Shown here: positions 1-10,874 of the stretch, in pieces | Numbering within the stretch: position 1 is the stretch's first letter | Layout of the letters: every line of letters starts with the position of its first letter | Assembly (NCBI GenBank): GCA_903632075.3 | Contig: CAHIKZ030003327.1 | Location: 752,501-816,500 of the forward strand | From: Acanthosepion pharaonis | Taxonomy: Eukaryota > Mollusca > Cephalopoda > Sepiida > Sepiidae | DNA: 64,000 bases | Reading direction: 5' to 3' | Made by a program: the position numbers and the translations under genes | The notes under the pieces: model-generated | What the model saw: the letters and a program-made list of their open reading frames with translations, nothing else | The model's database searches: none | What the model was told of the DNA's origin: nothing

Positions 1-242
1 TTTTGATTCAATAGTATCTATAGTATTGGTCCATCGCTCTGACCACCTATGTCGTAATAAGCTAAAATGAATAAATTCACATGCTTCATTGCCTGTAAAT
101 GGCGCAGAAGAAAACACCTTTGGAATTTGTCAAGTTGAGTTATCCCAGAAAGAATGCGCTGAAGTTACACTGAAAGGTGCTTCAGTCAAACTATGATTGT
201 TTCTGCTTTTAAGCAGTCCATAAATAAAATGATTTGCTGATA

Positions 243-550
<308 letters not shown>

Positions 551-800
551 AGAGAGAGTAGAAATTTCTAAGTCACATAACGAGGCAAGACGGTTTGGAG
601 AATTTGACACTGACATGACATATTGAAGACAAGAGGGACACAGTGAGTAACCAATCTTACAAACTCGCGTAAATGTATGACAGAACAATGACTGAAAGTG
701 ATGGTGGGAAGAAAAGCATTATTAAGTTTTACAACATGCAGAATACTGTGGAAAGTCCTGAAGGGACACGTCACATAGAAGAAGAATTAAGCCAAAATGG
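551..800 (+). pseudogene. RTE-like LINE, 3' coding end, decayed
   Basis: This segment aligns by eye with the end of the better preserved LINE copy at 18585-18830. Both share a GAAATTTCT block, a later block where bases 600-680 parallel the GRIEGK-like region, and the terminal CCTGAAGGGACAC just before the stop. No open frame survives. In the living family this is the region C-terminal to the reverse transcriptase (RT) domain, ending in K-G-H. It is a dead fragment, and another copy of the same end lies just downstream. Confidence 0.6.
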
Positions 801-969
801 ATAGCGCCAAACAATATCTTCTCCAAGTCCCGATACAACTTCTGTCTTCAAATCTATTGCATATTCAGCAGCAAACAATTTACAGGCGAATATTTATGGT
901 ATAAAAATATATTGATGTATGAAGGTTTTCAGAGTAGTGAGCAATTTCAATTATTTTAATAACAAATAA

Positions 970-1325
970 AGACTATTGAACTACTACGTGATATCTGTTC
1001 GTCTATAGGACAGTGAATCCTGGACAATCTCTTCAAAGATGAAGAAAAGACTGGAAGCATGAGAAATGTGGTTCTACAAAAAGGTACTGAGGATACCATG
1101 GACTGAACATGTGAGTAACGATGAGATTTATCAAAAATTGAAACAAAAAGGAAACTTCTACTTAACACCAGGAAGAGACAGTTGAAATTTCTGGGGGACG
1201 TAAATAAGGAAGGAGGGCTTGGCGAACTTTATACTCACAGGACAGATTGAGGGAAAGTGGGACAGAGGAAAGCAGCGTGTAGCATATTTGATTAGCTAGG
1301 GTAAATGGATGGTTTGGGAGAAATA
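970..1325 (+). pseudogene. RTE-like LINE RT C-terminal fragment
   Basis: Read in pieces, the plus strand gives YVISVRL, then SESWTISSKMKKRLEA, VLRIPWTEHVSND, LTGQIEGKWDRGKQRVAYL and GKWM. This is the order seen after the RT domain of RTE/BovB-like LINEs, and it matches the copy at 18365-18720 block by block. Stops and frame changes break it (for example after YVISVRL and after LEA). The fragment ends against an oppositely oriented fragment of a different LINE family near 1325, which suggests nested or adjacent insertions. Confidence 0.75.
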
Positions 1326-1572
1326 ATTTTGGAGGGAAAAAATGTCTAGCACGACCCAGTGAATGAACTCTCTTAGCAGCTGACCTGGTAATGGACTCAA
1401 TATAATCTTTCCACTTTATGTCAGCTGAAAATGTCAGCCCGAGGAGGCGCAACGAGTCATTTTCCTGAAGGTTAGCATCAGCCATGCTGATGCAAGGTCG
1501 AAATGATTCTCTAAAGTGGATATAGCATTTAAAAAAAAAAGAAACAGGGACTTTGCTTGGGAACAAATTAAC
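1310..1572 (-). pseudogene. CR1/jockey-like LINE RT fragment
   Basis: The minus strand reads VPVSFFFKCYIHFRESFRP, then MADANLQENDSLRLLGLTFS, KWKDYIESITRSAAKRV and SLGRARHFFPPKLF in one frame. The motif LxLLGLTFxxDxxWKxYI followed by AAxxVxSLxRA is typical of the RT C-terminal part of CR1/jockey-type LINEs. After PPKLF the expected YIYKSTIRPCMEY block is absent, so the copy is truncated there. No start codon or promoter is expected. Confidence 0.75.
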
Positions 1573-2871
1573 AGCTCAATTAAATATGAAATGAGAAAGA
1601 AAATGTGATAGAGGTTTCTGTTTATCTTCAGTTTATCTTTCATAGAAACGCGATAGTTAAAGAGGATCATATTTCCTTGAGAGTGTAGTATAGGGTATTC
1701 AGATGTAACTCCATCCAGATAGGATTTAAATTTTAAGTTTGACAAAGTTGTGTTTTCGGTTGGCGCAACACCATGATTCCACTGTTCCCGCCTTTAAAAT
1801 TCCCACTACGTGTCTCTCACTCAAGGAAAAATTCAGTAAACTGCGTTTGTTCCAGAGAACCAAAGAAGAAGCCAGTGGAATAAAGAAAAAACAATGTAAT
1901 TAAACTATTACGACGCATAAAAAAAAAGAAAAAAATTTGATAAAACTTTTTGTCAAAAGACTTCTAAGTAAAGAATGAAAGGAAATAAATAAAAAGGAAT
2001 CGGTTTAAAAGACTTTTTTTTTCCTGACGTTTCTAGTTTGGGGGTGGCGGAAACATCTTCTTCAGACACGCACATTTACGGACATTAAGACTTTTTATAA
2101 CCCCACGTTCACTCCGACCCGTTCTATGGATTTTTGACATTGTTTGTTTTTTTTTTTTTTAAGTTAGTTCGACAAGTCACGTGACTGTTCCTCTCCGGTA
2201 ACAGTAGCTTACTCACTAATTGGACAATGGAACTGATTTCCTATACCAGTTTCTTTTATGATTGGTTTGTGATCAGGATATTCGACGGTGGAGTCGATTT
2301 CCTCAAAAGAAAAAAAAATGAACTCTATAAAGTGAGAAGAAATTTAAAAAAAATTAAATCTTAAACGGATTTAACAAAAGAAGCTTGCGTGACCGTTGGA
2401 AAGCATGCTTTTGTTGTAAACGTTTCCCGGTACACATACTCTCTGTACACAACGCCACACAAAGAGAACTGTTCGCGACGACTCCGATAGAGAGAATCAT
2501 GCACAATTTAATCTAACTAATATCTGAACTTCAAAACCTGTTTATAGAGTAGTGGTTAGCAAGTTTCTCGCGCAAGACATTACTGCAGTACTGAAAATTA
2601 GTTCTGCTGGTGAGACACATCTTCGTAAAACTAGATTCGTGACAACCAGCAACAATGTCACCTACAGGTAGATTAGGTTCAAGGCTCAAAGACATAATCT
2701 CAGTCTGTTGTCCCGTGGAGTAAACATTGGTTCATGGCATCGTGAAGGTGAGTTCAATCCCTGGGCCAGGAAGTATAAACATAGTGGGAACAATGAGAGC
2801 ATAAACTGACCAGGCCTAAATAAGAACTAGATGAAATATATGTCGACATAGACAGGGGTATTAGAAAAAAT
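1573..2871. other. Intergenic or intronic, nothing assigned
   Basis: AT-rich with several A and T homopolymers (for example 1919-1935 and 2147-2160). Around 2023-2080 the minus strand has CTGAAGA followed about 25 bases later by GAAACG, a spacing seen in some Penelope-like termini, but I cannot draw a convincing stem. No exon was recognised. Confidence 0.4.
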
Positions 2872-3110
2872 CATCAGCAGCACGGTGGATAACGATTCGG
2901 CTTGAGAAATCGGAGAGACGAATTCGAATTCCAGTCAAGTTCATTACATTCCCTTGAGAAATGCATTAATCCACTTCTTCTCTCCCCGCCCCCAACTATG
3001 GGTAAATAGCAGCGCAAGTTGGGTCCTATAGGTTTGTGCTGTAACCAGTCTAGAAGGTAAACTTTGTATTCAAAACCAACTTGGAGATAGATGGTCTTCG
3101 TCAGGCTTTC
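2872..3110 (+). repeat. tRNA-Arg-derived SINE, full body
   Basis: The head GTGGATAACG resembles the A box of tRNA-Arg (GCAATGGATAACG), and ATTCGAATTCCAGTC resembles its B box. The body then has CAACTATGGGTAAATAGCAG, GGTCCTATAG and TCTAGAAGGTAAAC. The same order of blocks recurs on the minus strand at 26215-26440 and at 9183-9342, so this is a dispersed family. It is not a tRNA gene, because the acceptor stem cannot be formed. Confidence 0.7.
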
Positions 3111-4499
3111 ATGCTCATGAAACACTACTGCTGCTGTGGCGGCAGTAGATGTGGTGCCCCTACGACCCTAAGGGGTTTTCGGGATTCGTGATCGTAACGC
3201 AGTAGATTACATAGTCCTCAGTTTGGAATACGCTGAAAGTTACCCGTATTGACAAGCTCCTGCTGAAGGCTGAGGGACACAGCGGTCGAAACGTTGTGAT
3301 GATAAAAAAAATGAGTCTATATGTAAATAATGTAAATAAAATAGATTCGATTTTGAAACTACAATTTTCAAGGCCTCCCCTTGAACAAATTGTAAGAAGC
3401 ATGATTCGAAGGCGGTTATTAATGAGATCGATTCTAAATGAATGCATCAGAATTGTGACAACTCTATATAAAATTCTGTGACTTCCGTTAGTCCGTCCAC
3501 CACATCCTCTAAAATAGCCATGCATTGACTAATCAGAACAAAATTTGTGGAGAAGTTCAAACATGTACGAGAGTACAAAGTACAGTTGGTTTTAATAAGG
3601 TGCGTAGCCTGCTACAATAAATTTTCATTAATTTTTTGAAAAATTAAAAGTATTATTATTTCACATGCAAAATACTCCTACTGTTTAAAAACATAATGAT
3701 TGAAATAATGAATAGTTATTTAATAAAAATGCAGTATTGTTGTTTCATATCATTTCTTTAAGTTTTTATATATACAGGAATCCAGTTTCCAGTTCGCCCT
3801 GTAAACAAATAACAGGACCAAACACTTCAAAAACTTGGAATTTAGTTCCGAAAAGAAATATTTTTGCGTGACCCGTTGTATGTTGCATACTCAAGAGTAA
3901 GAAATCCTAAGAATTTATTCTTTACTGTAAAGAAAAATGTAAAAAAAAATTCTTATCAAATATTGTTTACCATGGACTATAAAGTTAAATTAAGTTATAG
4001 AAATTATCAAACCGCGAAATAGGGTCTTTTTTAAATTGTTTCCCAAACAAATCAGCTTATTCAAATTTTATCGATTGATTTGAGAAATTTAACGAAACGT
4101 AGAATTTGTAAATCTCGACAAAAATTTTAGCGATAAATTCAGCAATACTAAATATTGTTCTCAAGACGCATTAGCGTGTTTCCAAAAAATTCCAGCAATA
4201 GAGATATTTCACAAACCAATGCTACAAGTCAAACAGTAGATTTTATAAGGGGAGTTATTATTATAGCAATAAATTTTATTAACTAATCGACATTAGTACA
4301 TTTTCATTACATACTTACATATTACATATAATATGTGAAATCCAGTTAATATCTTTTTATTTGAAATATTTAGAGAAACATATAAGTTGTTAGCGTCTTC
4401 TTGTTTATTCAGCAAATTTTCACTTATTTGCGTTCAAAGCATATTCTAAAATAAAACAACTTTAAAAATGTTTCATTGCATTCATGGTAATCCTAATAA
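3111..4499. other. Mostly unassigned; PLE-like motif near 3265
   Basis: At 3262-3300 the plus strand has GCTGAAGG, then GCTG/CAGC stem halves, then CGAAACGTTG. This layout is common near Penelope-like element ends, but it lacks a consensus hammerhead core. The rest is AT-rich without recognisable exons. Confidence 0.35.
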
Positions 4500-4860
4500 T
4501 TATAATATTTTACTTTTCTTTATAAGGAAACCTTCAGCATTCGTTAACTGAACAGTTAGCGTTACTTTCGGCTGTAATTGATTAAATCTTTCTAGTAAAA
4601 CAGTTTTAGGGTAAAATAGAATTCACAAGTCCGATAACTGTTATTACTCTTGCTAGTATATCATGCGTGTTTCCTTCTTAACTTTTTGTTTAAAGTAGAG
4701 AGGAAAGTTAACATATTGATTATGTCCTTATTTTCACATGTGATATGCAATTTAGCTGCTGCTGCTGCTGTTGGGAATGTTCAAGTGAAGTGGATTTTGT
4801 TATTAAGTAAAGTTTTTGTTTGTAATTTCGTAGCACCAGTCGATGAGATATGGTGAAAGA
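4500..4860 (+). repeat. Dispersed repeat family D, copy 1
   Basis: Shares ordered blocks with 8283-8640: TTATAAGGAAAC, then TTAACTG and GTTA(T/C)TRCTCTT, then ATTATGTCYTTATTTT, then a GNTGTTGNTATTG-like block (here a GCT run), then TCAAGTGANGTGG and GTTTGTTTG. Both copies have the same orientation. There is no tRNA-like head and no coding frame I recognise, so the class is unknown. Confidence 0.65.
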
Positions 4861-5573
4861 TAGTCCTCTGTAATACCTACAGAATTCATTTGGCTGAACC
4901 CATTTTTAAATCAGTTCTATATAACTGATAGTTTCGACATTTCTATACTAGTTGTACGCCATGCATGACAACCATATGAGAGTTTATGTCTGATGACGTT
5001 GCTAACGGCCATTAATTTTATTCTTAGGTTAATGTTTTGTATAATAGCATCTTGAGGGTTTTGAAAATATACCCCCGTATACAGAAATAAGCCATTAATA
5101 ATGAAACATATTGAAGATATAACCGGTTTAAATGTCTTCAAAAGCATCACAGTCCCAGGGAAGAACACTAAGTAAATGTGTAGTTCATTGATTACAGTAA
5201 TGTTTTTTTTTTCCAATTCATTTCATTTTTATACTTAGTTCATAACAAAAATCAAACATTTCTTAATGGGGAAAGTTGTGATCTTTCTATCATTAAATGG
5301 GATTATGATATATTTTAAAATAGGATGGTTTTTAGTAAACATATTTTTACAGTTTATAGTTTATACTTTCATGAGTTTGTATATCTTTATCCTAGACAAT
5401 ATTTTTGGCATTTTTTCTTTCCGAGCAAAAAGCAAAGAAATCCAAAATAAAACCATTTGAAGATTCTGCTTACGTTATTCAAGTAAGTTGTCAATTTACG
5501 AGTTCATTTTTAAAAATATATATTTCGCTTTTTATGAACTAATTTCGCCAATTACAGGGAATATTATAACTAT

Positions 5574-5577
<4 letters not shown>
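4861..5577. other. No gene seen
   Basis: AT-rich flank between a dispersed repeat and a TA tract. Nothing recognised. Confidence 0.4.

Positions 5578-5631
<54 letters not shown>
5578..5631. repeat. (TA)n microsatellite
   Basis: About 27 TA units. Confidence 0.97.
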
Positions 5632-5633
<2 letters not shown>

Positions 5634-5800
5634 CGATTTAATTGAGAAAGGGATAGTTGAAATTTCTAGGAGACCTAATGAAGAAACTGTTATAAGAGAA
5701 TTTAACACTCAGCGGATGTATTGAATGAAAAAAGGACGTTGAAAAGTAGCCAGTAAATTACATAATGAGCTTCTGTAAATAGATGGGAGACCTGGGACTG
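5632..5800 (+). pseudogene. Possible RTE-like LINE tail fragment
   Basis: TTGAAATTTCTAGGAGACC and TTTAACACTCAG resemble the blocks TTGAAATTTCTGGGGGACG and TTTATACTCACAG of the fragment at 970-1325. The match is short and badly decayed, so the call is tentative. Confidence 0.35.
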
Positions 5801-5936
5801 TGTCACAAAATAACAATAGAAAACGTACTAAGAGTTATAAATGATAGGAAGTTTTTAAAATAAATAAAATCTCCCACGTTTTGATGTTACACAACATAGA
5901 AGAAAAAAAGTAATAATAGCAATAAGTGGAATCTCT

Positions 5937-5941
<5 letters not shown>

Positions 5942-6015
<74 letters not shown>

Positions 6016-6078
6016 TATATATCTCTATCTATAAATGGCAGGATGTGTGTGTGTGAGTGTGTGTGTGTGTGTGTGTGT
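5942..6078. repeat. Compound (CT)n-(CA)n and (GT)n microsatellite
   Basis: CT units to about 5999, CA units to 6015, then a broken GT tract at 6042-6078. Confidence 0.97.
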
Positions 6079-6250
6079 AATGAATGCACGGCCGCAATTT
6101 TCGACGAATTTGCACCAAAATTTACATGCACACGGTCCAAGTTAGTGGGAGGGCCAAGACCGACCTTGCATTTCCCAACTCACATCGATAGTGGAAATAA
6201 TCGATTTTTTCATGCCTCTACAGCAGTTTTCATGTAGTTTGCGGCCATTT

Positions 6251-6350
6251 TGTACTGGCCAGAGTGAGAGCCTATAGCTGGCTGGCATGAATACGCAGGA
6301 AGATTCTATTGGCCAGTGTGAGAGCCAACAGCTGATTGACACGAATGTTA
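6251..6350 (+). repeat. Tandem duplication, about 54 bp period
   Basis: Two diverged copies share TTGGCCAGNGTGAGAGCC, then AGCTGNNTG and CACGAAT-like blocks. They begin near 6254 and 6308. Confidence 0.7.
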
Positions 6351-6803
6351 ACTAGTATGCTAGCATGCAAAAAAATCGATAGCTGCATTCGTCACAATTG
6401 GGAAAAAAATTCAATCTGCATGCCACTTTACTCCAATTGGCCCATTCGCTTGTTTAAACTCAACGTTGATTCTGATTTCGCAAAACTGGGTTGGGTGTGA
6501 AAAAGTATTTGTTGTTAACATTCTTTTTTCATTCGGTTTTTCCAGTTACGAGTCCTTGTTTAAAGCTTATGTGTTCATTTTGTTTAGTTTTTTTTTTCGT
6601 TACAGATTTAATGTTTAGTATAGAGCTTAGAAAGAATTCGCAGTGAGATATAGGCAAGAAGTAACTCATGTAGCAACATCAGCACGGCAAAGGGCACTCC
6701 TTTAAGGGCAAGGAAGGGCAAAAATATTTTAAGTCAAGTGCTAGCGATTGCAGTATGTGTCGTACGATTTTGAATCAAGCACGGGCAACGCTGAGCCATG
6801 CTG

Positions 6804-6806
<3 letters not shown>
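6351..6806. other. No gene seen
   Basis: AT-rich sequence without recognisable exon, transposon end or RNA gene. Confidence 0.4.

Positions 6807-6898
<92 letters not shown>
6807..6898. repeat. Compound (TA)n-(TG)n microsatellite
   Basis: TA units to about 6841, then about 29 TG units. Confidence 0.98.
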
Positions 6899-6902
<4 letters not shown>

Positions 6903-7819
6903 TGGATATATGGTCCCGACAAAGTTTTAAACTTCTGACAATTGGAAAACGTCCGTGAAATTTATACTTATTACTTTTTCCAAAACTGGCGTTCCTCGTG
7001 ACTAAAAAAGAAAATGAGTGACTTAAAAAAAAAAGTCGTTAAAATTTATTTTCTTTACTTTCAGTTTCCGAGTCGAAAGGTATAATCTTTCAGAATGTGT
7101 AGAACGTAAAGGATTTGGGCCCAAAACTGCTGCATAAACCATGATCACTGATGGAATATCTGTGCTGTGGTGAGACGACCACACTTCACACATTTTCCTT
7201 CTAAGCACTAAATCAGAACGAACGTTATATCTGAGAATGCGTGCGTGTGATGGAGTTCAAAATCAGTTTGTGCCAAACGGCCTAACGTTGCGTACTTTAG
7301 CTCCCTTAACATAGCACAAATCTCGATACTTTTTCATCAGAACTCGTATATTGTTTGCGTAGTATTACAAAATCATCTAAACTGCACACCGTCATATTTC
7401 AACGAAATTTGTAAACTTCTATATTTCTTGTCAATTATATTCTGTCTGTTGTCATAATTTCCAGACATCATTTTTTTCCTTGTTTGTCTGTTTTTGTTTA
7501 TTTGTCAACACAACATCTCTAAACATTTTCATGTAACTTCAATATTTAGCAGAAGGGTTGGTTATGAGCCACGGAGTGATTTCCATTTCCAGGTTTTGCC
7601 TAGAGTTGCTAATTTGAAAGGGTTATAAATAATTTTAATAGTTTTTAGGAATTATTCTTTTAATTTCCGTCCTAAGGAAAAAATTAACATGATAATTCTA
7701 GACAAAAAAAGAAAATAGAAATTGATAAATATGATAAACTGAATTATAGTTGATTTTTTTCAGATTATAGATAATATATATTAGATGGTTAATTATTACA
7801 AAATATTGTCACAGAAATG
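6899..7819. other. No gene seen
   Basis: AT-rich, with poly-A at 7023-7034. Nothing recognised. Confidence 0.4.
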
Positions 7820-7905
7820 TAGAGTAATAGTAGCCGTCTCCTCATAAGGAAACATTCGACATTCATTGACCGAGCAGCCAGTGCCACTCGTGTTATACGT
7901 CAATT
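7820..7905 (+). repeat. Dispersed repeat family D, 5' piece only
   Basis: The blocks AGTAGCCGTCTCCTCATAAG, AAACATTCGACATTCATTGA and CCGAGCAGCC match the start of the copy at 8283. The rest of the unit is missing here. Confidence 0.55.
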
Positions 7906-8282
7906 TCTGATTATTCGTCTGGGATCAAAGTGTAGTATCTACCTTCGGCCAAATAAATTATATTTCATCTGATATTTGTGCCTCTGTTTCGGATAAAGCG
8001 CAACTCACATCTGTTTGTCTGTGGATAGAACGCAACTGAACATATTATTGAGAGATACCTGGTCTCGGGGTGCAGCTACCCGCAGCAGTCCTTCCCTCGA
8101 CGCACTGGAAATGTAGGTCGGTATTACTACCGATATTAGCGTTTGTTGGGTTGGGTTGTTTTGAGTTCTGGCCAGGGTGCACCGGCCAGATTTAACTGAC
8201 TCACTGTGTCATTTTCTGCCGGTGTGGTTTGATATGTAATTACTAAATGTAGTATGTGTTCTCCTCATCTCTAATTGTAATG

Positions 8283-8640
8283 TTAGCAGTAGCTGTTTCC
8301 TTATAAGGAAACATTCGACTTAATTAACCGAGCAGCCTGTTTAACTGCCGTTCAAAATTTGTATTAAAACATTTTTCCGGTAAATAGTTTTCTTAAGTTC
8401 ATTAACTGTTACTGCTCTTTCCAGTATTGATGGGAAATTTCTTCTTGGCCTTTTTTTTCGAAACAATGTGCAAGGTAGTCCTCATGATTATGTCTTTATT
8501 TTTTCTTCCAGTTACACGTGAAATACATTTTAGTTGTTGCTATTGTGGAAATCCTCAAGTGATGTGGTTTCTGTTATTTGATACAGTTCTTTGTTTGCGA
8601 ATCAGTAACCCCAGACTATGTGGTCCATAAATAACGAATA
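8283..8640 (+). repeat. Dispersed repeat family D, copy 2
   Basis: Starts with AGCAGTAGCTGTTTCCTTAT and AAGGAAACATTCGAC. It then follows the block order given for 4500-4860 and ends near ATGTGGTCC. In one frame the two copies encode slightly similar peptides (IMSLF, then QVxWxLL), which may hint at a decayed coding origin. I do not trust that enough to call a gene. Confidence 0.65.
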
Positions 8641-8744
8641 CGTTCTTTTGAACAACTTGAGAAAGAGCAAGGAGCAAAGGTTGTCCTAACACCATAGAAA
8701 ATGAAATCGAGGAAAGGATTGTTTTTACTCACTAGATCTCTTCT

Positions 8745-8850
8745 ACCTAACATTAATTATCGGTTAAATAGCAGGAGAGTCTGGGGACTCGAGTCTTAGT
8801 TGGCAACCAGTATAGGACGAGCCCAACACTGATCTCAAAACTATGGTGAC
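8745..8850 (+). repeat. SINE tail fragment (tRNA-Arg family)
   Basis: GGTTAAATAGCAGGAGAGTC and TGGGGAC match the SINE body block GGGTAAATAGCAGGAGAGAC seen at 26.3 kb. The head is absent. Confidence 0.45.
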
Positions 8851-8957
8851 AGCAACGGTAAACGCCTCCACTATCTTTCCCAACGACCATACATAACTAA
8901 CAGAAACGAATGAGAAACGGTGGAGAGTAAAAATCACTTATGCCCGTTAGAAACATG

Positions 8958-9022
8958 ACATTAGAGAGAGAGGGGGAGAGAGGGGGAGAGAGGGGGAGAG
9001 ATGGGGGAGAGGTGGGGAGAGA
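8958..9022. repeat. GA-rich minisatellite
   Basis: Three or four repeats of a unit close to GAGAGAGGGG. Confidence 0.9.
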
Positions 9023-9182
9023 ACGCAAGAGAGAAAGAAGTCTATCAGATGTAAGAAATTTAGCGTTAGATGTCTTTTTCATGGTTTATCATCCTCTGGA
9101 AAGTTATTTGAAAATCATAAAATACATTTAGATTGTACGAATATTATTGGATATAATAATGATTTATTGATACAAGTCCTAC

Positions 9183-9342
9183 TAATTAACCCATAGCTGG
9201 GGGAGAGAAGAGGTAGATTCGTATCTTTCGCAAGGGAATTTGCGCGTTAGTGAATAAAACAAATGGGAATGGGAATGGGAATGGAACTGGAATTCGGCTC
9301 TCTGATTTCTAATTCCGAGCCGTTATCCATTACATTACCGGC
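9183..9342 (-). repeat. tRNA-Arg-like body of a composite SINE
   Basis: The minus strand reads AATGGATAACGGCTCGGAAT, then ATCAGAGAGCCGAATTCCAG, a short CATTCC repeat, then CTTCTCTCCCCCAGCTATGG. These correspond to the A-box and anticodon-arm region of tRNA-Arg, a degenerate B box, and the shared SINE body. It follows directly after the 5S-like segment at 9348-9453 in the same orientation, so the two probably form one retroposed unit. Confidence 0.7.
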
Positions 9343-9347
9343 AGATC

Positions 9348-9453
9348 TAAGTATACAACACCCCGTATTACCAAGCAGCCACCCATCCAGTTACTGATCA
9401 GGCTCGACGTTGCTTAAGATGATCAAACAAGAACCGGTGATATGGCCGTAAGC
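9348..9453 (-). repeat. 5S-rRNA-derived SINE head
   Basis: The minus strand begins TTACGGCCATATCACC, continues CTTAAGCAACGTCGAGCCTG, then CAGTAACTGGATGGGTGGCT, and ends GGTAATACGGGGTGTTGTA. Block by block this follows animal 5S rRNA: 5' strand, box A, intermediate element, box C and 3' strand. At about 106 nt with many substitutions it is shorter than a 120 nt 5S gene. The continuation into a tRNA-like SINE body makes a SINE3-type head more likely than a true 5S gene. The internal RNA polymerase III promoter boxes are still recognisable. Confidence 0.8.
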
Positions 9454-10254
9454 TTGTGTCATTTTCGTCTGCTATGTTGATCTGGTTAGATATCTCATTC
9501 AGAAATACCAACACACTACCTTCTGTCGAACGTATTGTTTTAGCAAGATGACACACACAAAAAAAAAGTAGTCGGAGCGACATCTTTTTCCATCTTTTTG
9601 TGTTTTAAGAAAAGAAATCCTGTGTTTGTGAATGTCGTGATTATCATGCTTGAAGCCCGGGAACTAATTAGCGGAGAATAGAACAACAGACATTAAATGC
9701 AAAAAAGCGGAAAGGGTGGAGTAGTTACCAAAGCTTGAACGCTCACTGATTTGCATCGACGATCATCTAATGAACACGGCAACCAAAATGGAATAGGTAT
9801 TACAACCCAAATATAGATGCACAATATATCCGAAAGCACGGCTGAATGTGTGTGTGTGTGTGTGTAAATAGATTTCCCGTCCATATATAAGAGGACATGT
9901 GTGCTTTCCATATGTGAATGCATACACAAAGACTCATATTTATATATATAGAAAAAGTAGATTATTTAAGCAGGTTTCGGGGTGTCAAGCCTAAACTATA
10001 AAAACCATGAGGCACGTGAAACAGTTTGATACCATTTAAGCGGGTAAATGGCTAAATAGATCGGGCGAATTTGCATTACTCACCACACATACACGCACAC
10101 GCACGTATACACACACATAAACACTTATCTATTTATATGTATAAGGAAAATGATAGATAAATTTTTACATATCTGATAAATTTTAGGAAAATCTATGACA
10201 AAGTGGACTATTATAGATTATAAGAACACGAAAGGGATATTTTAAAAAACAGTA
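9454..10254. other. No gene seen
   Basis: Contains a short TG tract at 9847-9866 and scattered CA-rich stretches near 10081-10120. No exon or mobile element recognised. Confidence 0.4.
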
Positions 10255-10440
10255 CACTAAATGCATCAGTTGCTAGGCATAATGAATTTGACCATAATTT
10301 TGATTTTAAAATGCTACTTTACTTAAATTCACTTCGACGAAAATATATAGAATGTGCTTTAATCGCTAGACCGTCCATAGTAAATTTACGTACAGGTTTG
10401 TAACAACATTTCAATTTTCTTGGCAGATCTTCTATTATCA
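10255..10440 (+). pseudogene. Penelope-like endonuclease C-terminal fragment
   Basis: One plus-strand frame from 10288 reads DHNFDFKMLLYLNSLRRKYI, then ECALIARPSIVNLRTGL and a stop. The pattern DHxFDFxxxxxLxxxxxRRxxECALIxxxxxxNLxTG matches the end of the GIY-YIG endonuclease region of Penelope-like elements as I remember them. It aligns with the fragment at 56480-56690. Upstream residues are lost to frameshifts. A hammerhead-type repeat starts about 250 bases downstream, consistent with a dismembered Penelope-like element. Confidence 0.55.
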
Positions 10441-10630
10441 CAATCCGGGTTATTTAATGGCAAAAATGATAAAAAATGAGTAAAAGGGGAACGAATATCT
10501 GCAATTGGTTAGACTATATGATCAACGACATTAAAGAACAATAATTAAAAAGTTTAAATATCCCCCATTTCCTTCGTGTCCATATGTAGTTACATCAAAG
10601 TAGACAATAAAAAACTTTTTTTTCAAACTG

Positions 10631-10631
<1 letters not shown>

Positions 10632-10690
<59 letters not shown>
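10632..10690. repeat. (TA)n microsatellite
   Basis: About 29 TA units, abutting the hammerhead repeat at 10691. Confidence 0.97.
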
Positions 10691-10695
<5 letters not shown>

Positions 10696-10724
10696 CAAAA
10701 ATTATAACATCAATATGTTATAAA

Positions 10725-10779
10725 ATCACTACAAAAATAGCCATTTTGTTTCAACACTTCTGGTATCTTATCACGTTAT
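10725..10779 (-). ncRNA. Hammerhead ribozyme fold, family A (decayed core)
   Basis: Minus strand: stem I 5' half ATAAC, core GTGATAA, stem II GATAC/GTGTT, GAAA, stem III CAAAA/TTTTG, TA at the cleavage position, and stem I 3' half GTGAT. The copy aligns with the three others of family A (29852, 31470, 57172). Compared with them, stem I carries a mismatch and the first core base is G, so this copy is probably inactive. Confidence 0.6.
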
Positions 10780-10780
10780 G

Positions 10781-10785
<5 letters not shown>

Positions 10786-10874
<89 letters not shown>
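10786..10874. repeat. Compound (GT)-(TA)n-(GA)n microsatellite
   Basis: Lies directly between the hammerhead repeat and the left end of a mariner element. Confidence 0.97.

Noticed and set aside
9348..9453. A functional 5S rRNA gene
   Set aside because: Too many substitutions, short, and continuous with a tRNA-like SINE body.
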